This document shows, one piece after another, positions 16,638 through 19,748 of a DNA stretch of 19,748 nucleotides. The position numbers and the translations under genes were made by a program. The notes under the pieces are model-generated. The model was not told the origin of the DNA, ran no database searches, and saw only the letters and a program-made list of their open reading frames with translations. This DNA comes from Bacteroidales bacterium UBA4231 (GTDB lineage Bacteria > Bacteroidota > Bacteroidia > Bacteroidales > UBA932): NCBI GenBank assembly GCA_002396335.1, contig DGXN01000002.1, forward strand, positions 1 through 19,748, written 5' to 3'. Numbering within the stretch: the first letter of the stretch is position 1; every line of letters starts with the position of its first letter.

Positions 16638-17599
16638 AACCGGAGTTCCATTCCCTGGCCGATGATGCTTCGGAAGGACAGCTCGCTGCGGGTCAGGCGG
16701 GCGGCCATGCGGATGAGCCGGCCAATTGCACCTTTATAGGCCTTCACTGCCTTGCTGTCCTGGAGGAACGTGCTCCGGCGGGTGCGGATTTCGGCCTCAT
16801 AACCTGCCATGGCGGCATATTTCCAGAAAATGGAGTCGTAGGGGACGCTTTCGTTGAGCCAGGGCTTGGATGAGAGATTGAAATGGATGATCTGCGGGTC
16901 GTCCATGAAACGCATGCATTCGGAAGGCATGGCATTCCAGTCCGGGTCCAGATAGTGGATGCCGTCCCAGCAGAGGGCGTTCAGGTAATCTTGGTCGGGC
17001 GCGACGGTCTCCAGCCCGTACTTTTGGACCCATTCCAGGAAGCGTCCGGCCAGGTTCTCCTCCCGCAGCCGCTTGCAGTTCAGCAGCAATACGCCGGAAT
17101 TGACGTAGTTGCAATGATCCACCCCCACATAGCGGTCGATGTATTGCATGAACGGGCCGATCTTCTGGATGCTGTAGTCGGCCACGGCGCCGATGAGTTT
17201 GTTTCCAAGGGGCTCCCGGTACAGGCGGGAGATGTCGCCGGGAACCACCAGGTCGGCGTCCAGGTAGATGGCTTTGTCGTATTGGGGGAAGAGTTCCGCG
17301 ATGAAAAGGCGGAAGTATATGGTAAGGGAAGAGAATGCGGCGAAACAGTGATTCTGAAGTTTTTTCACAGCCGGAATGGCCTGGATCCGTTCCGTAAGGT
17401 GGCAAATTTCAATCTGGAAGTGCTCGTCTGCAAATAGATGCAGTCGGAGTGCATTTTCCTCGGAAATGTCGTCGGTAAGGACGTGGATATGGTATTGACA
17501 CTCGCGGGAGGCGTTGTCTTTGATGGAAGCGATGGCGGTGGCAAGGAACGGCGAATAGGCGTCGTTCACAGAGAAAAAGATGGGAACTACGGTTTTCAT
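16628..17599 (-). CDS. GT8-family glycosyltransferase
   Basis: A 323-residue glycosyltransferase with a GT-A fold, related to LgtC/WaaJ-type galactosyl- and glucosyltransferases. Visible motifs are VPIFFSVNDAY (5-15), the metal-binding DXD as LDADL (D114, D116), NSGVLLLNCKRL (168-179), a PDQDYLNAL segment, and HFNLSSKPW near 255-265, which carries the second metal-binding His. An upstream ATG at 17719 exists but lies before the promoter, so I start at 17599, where MKTVVPIFFSVN begins the fold. It overlaps the acyltransferase gene, pointing to a joint role in a surface glycolipid or LPS-type structure (inference). Donor sugar and acceptor cannot be read. Confidence 0.9.
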   Translation of the reverse strand: MKTVVPIFFSVNDAYSPFLATAIASIKDNASRECQYHIHVLTDDISEENALRLHLFADEHFQIEICHLTERIQAIPAVKKLQNHCFAAFSSLTIYFRLFIAELFPQYDKAIYLDADLVVPGDISRLYREPLGNKLIGAVADYSIQKIGPFMQYIDRYVGVDHCNYVNSGVLLLNCKRLREENLAGRFLEWVQKYGLETVAPDQDYLNALCWDGIHYLDPDWNAMPSECMRFMDDPQIIHFNLSSKPWLNESVPYDSIFWKYAAMAGYEAEIRTRRSTFLQDSKAVKAYKGAIGRLIRMAARLTRSELSFRSIIGQGMELRLCS

Positions 17600-17626
17600 G
17601 TTGGGTTCGCTGTTTGTTTTCGGATG

Positions 17627-17634
17627 CAAATTTA
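17627..17634 (-). promoter_or_regulatory. -7 element of the GT8 operon
   Basis: The minus strand reads TAAATTTG, an exact match to TAnnTTTG, placing the start of transcription near 17620 and leaving a leader of about 20 bases before the ATG at 17599. The -33 region is poor (TTTTTC instead of TTTG), so it may depend on an activator. Confidence 0.55.
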
Positions 17635-17660
17635 GGGGATGCTCCCGCCCCGGTGAAAAA

Positions 17661-17740
17661 AATGTCACAGGGACGAGCGGAATGTGACGAAATCGCATAT
17701 TTTGGGACGAAAGTGCCATTTTTGGGACGAATTCAGAATT
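17661..17740 (+). repeat. Three (possibly four) 20-bp-phased direct repeats, candidate LytTR operator
   Basis: Starting at 17681, 17701 and 17721 the sequence repeats with an exact 20-bp period and a core GNGACGAA (GTGACGAA, GGGACGAA, GGGACGAA). A weaker fourth unit may start at 17661 (AATGTCAC beside AATGTGAC). The last copy includes the TTTG that acts as the -33 element of the divergent LytTR gene. LytTR proteins are known to bind direct repeats about two helical turns apart, so this fits an autoregulatory operator, possibly also acting on GT8. Confidence 0.7.
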
Positions 17741-17753
17741 CTTTGTATATTTG
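17721..17753 (+). promoter_or_regulatory. Promoter of the membrane LytTR gene
   Basis: TTTG (17721-17724) and, after 21 bases, TATATTTG (17746-17753), a full match to TAnnTTTG. Transcription would start around 17759, 14 bases before the ATG at 17773, which is why I use that start and not the longer frame from 17614. Confidence 0.7.
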
Positions 17754-17772
17754 TCCCATCAAAACTGTGACC

Positions 17773-18585
17773 ATGAAAACCATTGCCCGCACGTTTTACA
17801 AGATGAGAGTGACCGTCCTTTTCTTCACGGTGGTTCCGCTGTTCTTCTTCCTCTTTGTTCTGGCGTACCGCCCCTTCGACATCGACCGTTTCCTATCCCT
17901 CGGGAACGACCGCTATACCCTGAACCTGATCATCTGTACCCTCATTACCCTGGGCGTGATGACCGTTTCCCGTATCCTGCTGTTCCTGCTGCGCCGTACC
18001 ATCGACCTGAACTGGCCCCTCTACATCCTCTGGTGCACCGGGGAGGTGGTCGCCTGCGGGCTGTTCATGTCCATTCCCATGGGCATCGGCTGGGCGGGAA
18101 CGTCGGCCTATTTTCCCATCATGCTGCAGTGCGTGCTGTATATGGCCGGCATCCTGGTGTTCCCGCTTGCGCTCCTTTCCATGGGGGTGCAGCTGTATGT
18201 CCTGAACCGCACTGCCCGCCAGGTCCCGGCGGTGGACGAGAAGAAACTCATCCGCTTCTATGACGACCAGAAGCGCCTGAAGCTGGTCGTTTCTTCCGAC
18301 GCGGTCCTGTATATCGAAGCGGAAGAGAACTATGTCCACATTTTCCACCTGGACAACGGCCGGGTCCGGAAATTCACCCTCCGCTCGTCCATGCGCTCCC
18401 TGGAAGAAGTTCTTCAGCGGCACGGCCTCGTGCGCTGCCACCGCTCGTATTTCCTGAACGCCCTCCATGTGGACCTCCTGAAAAAAGACCAGAACGGTTA
18501 TATGCTGGCTAAACTGGACCGGGACGGCCTGGATCCCATCCCGGTGTCGAAGCGGTATTACGAGGCGGTAACCGCTGTTCTTTAG
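17773..18585 (+). CDS. Membrane-anchored LytTR transcriptional regulator
   Basis: A 270-residue protein with four hydrophobic helices in the N-terminal half (about 12-32, 50-75, 82-102 and 110-145) and a C-terminal LytTR DNA-binding domain (about 170-270). The domain shows VLYIEAEENYVHIF, then LVRCHRSYFLNALHV and a final IPVSKRYYEAV, all typical of the family. There is no receiver domain, so control must come through the membrane part or an unseen partner. It is divergent from the GT8 gene, and the shared region carries the 20-bp-phased repeats, so it probably controls itself and perhaps GT8-acyltransferase (inference). Its ligand or signal is unknown. Confidence 0.88.
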   Translation: MKTIARTFYKMRVTVLFFTVVPLFFFLFVLAYRPFDIDRFLSLGNDRYTLNLIICTLITLGVMTVSRILLFLLRRTIDLNWPLYILWCTGEVVACGLFMSIPMGIGWAGTSAYFPIMLQCVLYMAGILVFPLALLSMGVQLYVLNRTARQVPAVDEKKLIRFYDDQKRLKLVVSSDAVLYIEAEENYVHIFHLDNGRVRKFTLRSSMRSLEEVLQRHGLVRCHRSYFLNALHVDLLKKDQNGYMLAKLDRDGLDPIPVSKRYYEAVTAVL

Positions 18586-18645
18586 GCTTTTTCCTTACAC
18601 ACTAGAAAGTAAAATATTTTAATTACTGAAAAATTGTAAGAAAAA

Positions 18646-18676
18646 TTTGTTTTCAAAATAAAAAATTGTAACTTTG
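18646..18676 (+). promoter_or_regulatory. Promoter of the candidate small RNA
   Basis: TTTG at 18646-18649 and, 19 bases later, TAACTTTG at 18669-18676 match the Bacteroidetes promoter pattern fully. Transcription would start near 18682-18683, immediately at the base of the first hairpin. Confidence 0.7.
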
Positions 18677-18682
18677 CAGCGG

Positions 18683-18766
18683 ACATAGAAGTTATCTTCT
18701 TGTCTATTTGTTAAGTTCGTTTTATATACTTGAAGCGCGCCCTTGGGGAGGGGCGCGTTTCTCTTT
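18683..18766 (+). ncRNA. Candidate small RNA of about 84 nt
   Basis: It runs from the predicted start to a terminator. A 5' hairpin is formed by GACA-T-AGAAG (18682-18691, one bulged T) pairing with CTTCTTGTC (18696-18704) around a TTAT loop. A single-stranded U-rich middle follows, then a GC-rich 3' hairpin with a T-rich tail. It holds no ATG and no open frame of note. It is separate from ppdK, which has its own -7 element downstream. It could be a trans-acting regulator or, less likely, a ppdK leader attenuator. I do not recognise an Rfam family. Confidence 0.5.
18732..18766 (+). terminator. Intrinsic terminator of the candidate small RNA
   Basis: GAAGCGCGCCC (18732-18742) pairs over 11 positions (one G-T) with GGGCGCGTTTC (18751-18761), with an eight-base loop TTGGGGAG, followed by TCTTT. 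This has the shape of a standard intrinsic terminator. Confidence 0.75.
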
Positions 18767-18802
18767 AGGTGGCAATTATTTCCGTTTTTGCCAAATATAT
18801 AT

Positions 18803-18810
18803 TATATTTG
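18803..18810 (+). promoter_or_regulatory. -7 element for ppdK
   Basis: TATATTTG matches TAnnTTTG exactly and would give a leader of about 45 A/T-rich bases before the ATG. The -33 region (around 18779-18781) is weak. Confidence 0.5.
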
Positions 18811-18861
18811 CACGATTTAGACATAAAATTTTTAAAATATTATACTAATCCCAATCTATTT

Positions 18862-19748
18862 ATGGCAGAAATCAAAAAAAGAGTCTATCGTTTTGGCGGC
18901 AAGCACGCTGAGGGCGATGGCAAAATGAGAGAGCTGCTGGGTGGCAAAGGCGCCAACCTGGCCGAGATGAACCTCCTGGGAATGCCTGTTCCCGCCGGCT
19001 TCACCATCACCACCGAATGCTGCACCGAGTACTATCGGCTGGGTGGCGGTTACACCCCCGAACTCAAAGCAGAAGTAGCAGACGCCCTCAAAGCTACCGA
19101 GCAGATCATGGGCAAGAAGTTCGGCGACCCGAACGATCCCCTTCTCGTGAGCTGCCGCTCCGGCGCCCGTTCCTCCATGCCCGGCATGATGGACACCATC
19201 CTCAATATCGGCCTTTGTTCCGCAACCATCCCCGGCCTTATCAAGAAGACCGGCAACCCCCGTTTCGTGTATGACGCCTACCGCCGTCTCATCATGATGT
19301 ACTCCGATGTCGTCATGGAGAAGGCCGAGGGCATCGAACCCGCAGACGGCCAGGGCATCCGCCAGCAGCTGGACCGCATGATGGAAGAGGTCAAGAATGC
19401 CAACGGTTACAAGAGCGACACCGAGCTCACCGCCGACCAGCTCAAAGACCTGGCCGAAGCTTTCAAAGTCCGCATCAAGGAAGTCCTCGGCGTTGAATTC
19501 CCGGACGATGCCGTGGCCCAGCTTTGGGGCTCCATCGGCGGCGTTTTCAAGAGCTGGAACGGCAAACGCGCCATCCGCTACCGTCAGATCGAGCACATTC
19601 CGGACGATTGGGGCACGGCCGTGAACGTCCAGTCCATGGTATTCGGCAACATGGGTGACACGTCGGCCACCGGCGTTGCCTTCTCCCGTAACCCCGCCAA
19701 CGGCGACAACAAGTTCTACGGTGAATGGCTCATCAACGCCCAGGGCGA
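18862..19748 (+). CDS. ppdK: Pyruvate phosphate dikinase, N-terminal part (cut by window edge)
   Basis: The first 295 residues of pyruvate, phosphate dikinase, which interconverts pyruvate, ATP and phosphate with phosphoenolpyruvate, AMP and pyrophosphate in the cytoplasm. It links glycolysis and gluconeogenesis, so it fits a sugar-using anaerobe. The visible region is the ATP-grasp nucleotide-binding domain: RELLGGKGANLAEM (23-36), PVPAGFTIT (42-50), SCRSGARSSMPGMMDTILN (97-115) and MGDTSATGVAFSRNP near 265-275. The frame is open to the last base. The family is about 870-910 residues, so roughly two thirds, including the phospho-histidine and PEP-binding domains, lie beyond the edge. The start at 18862 is the first Met before the conserved part. 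Confidence 0.97.
   Translation, partial: MAEIKKRVYRFGGKHAEGDGKMRELLGGKGANLAEMNLLGMPVPAGFTITTECCTEYYRLGGGYTPELKAEVADALKATEQIMGKKFGDPNDPLLVSCRSGARSSMPGMMDTILNIGLCSATIPGLIKKTGNPRFVYDAYRRLIMMYSDVVMEKAEGIEPADGQGIRQQLDRMMEEVKNANGYKSDTELTADQLKDLAEAFKVRIKEVLGVEFPDDAVAQLWGSIGGVFKSWNGKRAIRYRQIEHIPDDWGTAVNVQSMVFGNMGDTSATGVAFSRNPANGDNKFYGEWLINAQG

Larger units (their letters stand above)
18586..18861. other. AT-rich intergenic region with a candidate small-RNA unit and the ppdK leader
   Basis: 276 bases without a protein gene. It contains, in order, a promoter (18646-18676), a candidate small RNA with terminator (18683-18766) and a -7-like element for ppdK (18803-18810). No clear terminator for the LytTR gene is seen in its first 60 bases. 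Confidence 0.7.

Noticed and set aside
17600..17719. N-terminal extension of GT8 to 17719
   Set aside because: It lies upstream of the -7 element at 17627-17634 and adds a sequence unrelated to the GT8 fold.
17614..17772. N-terminal extension of the LytTR regulator to 17614
   Set aside because: It would run through the promoter and the phased repeats; the Met at 17773 follows the -7 element and starts the hydrophobic region.
18683..18766. tRNA or riboswitch in the ppdK upstream region
   Set aside because: No cloverleaf or known aptamer core is visible; the element has only two hairpins and ends in a terminator, so it is listed as a candidate small RNA.

Overview
The window comes from a member of the Bacteroidota, most likely a gut or rumen Bacteroidales with a fairly GC-rich genome. 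The evidence is a SusC/SusD glycan-uptake pair, outer-surface lipoproteins with Bacteroidetes-type signals, a BACON domain, and several promoters with the Bacteroidetes -7 element TAnnTTTG (most with a TTG/TTTG about 19-21 bases upstream). No species can be named from this.

Left edge (1-195): nearly four copies of a 51-bp tandem repeat, each able to fold into a hairpin. Next, on the minus strand, is a LytS/LytR-type two-component pair (kinase 2157-1006, regulator 971-225). It is divergent from a plus-strand starch/alpha-glucan utilisation operon (2296-13732): an SLC45-like MFS sugar transporter, SusC, SusD, a very large SusE/SusF-like binding lipoprotein with eight tandem modules, and a SusG-like GH13 alpha-amylase with a BACON domain and an inserted carbohydrate-binding module. 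The inferred flow is surface binding (SusD, SusE/F-like), surface cleavage (amylase), TonB-driven outer-membrane uptake (SusC) and inner-membrane import (MFS). susA- and susB-like enzymes are not in the window. The operon ends at a perfect 16-bp hairpin.

A small toxin-antitoxin module follows (13890-14593; ribbon-helix-helix-like antitoxin, PIN-domain toxin), with its own promoter and a more AT-rich composition. It meets, tail to tail with 1 bp between stops, a minus-strand set: a GT8 glycosyltransferase, a PlsC-like acyltransferase and a GH53 beta-1,4-galactanase lipoprotein. Divergent from GT8 is a membrane-anchored LytTR regulator (17773-18585). The shared intergenic region carries three exactly 20-bp-spaced direct repeats upstream of and overlapping its promoter, a good candidate LytTR operator.

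The right end has a roughly 84-nt candidate small RNA (promoter, 5' hairpin, terminator; 18683-18766), then the start of pyruvate phosphate dikinase (ppdK), cut by the window edge. The most noteworthy items are the phased LytTR repeats, the candidate small RNA, the SusE/F-like eight-module protein, and the LytTR two-component pair sitting where a SusR or hybrid regulator would be usual.
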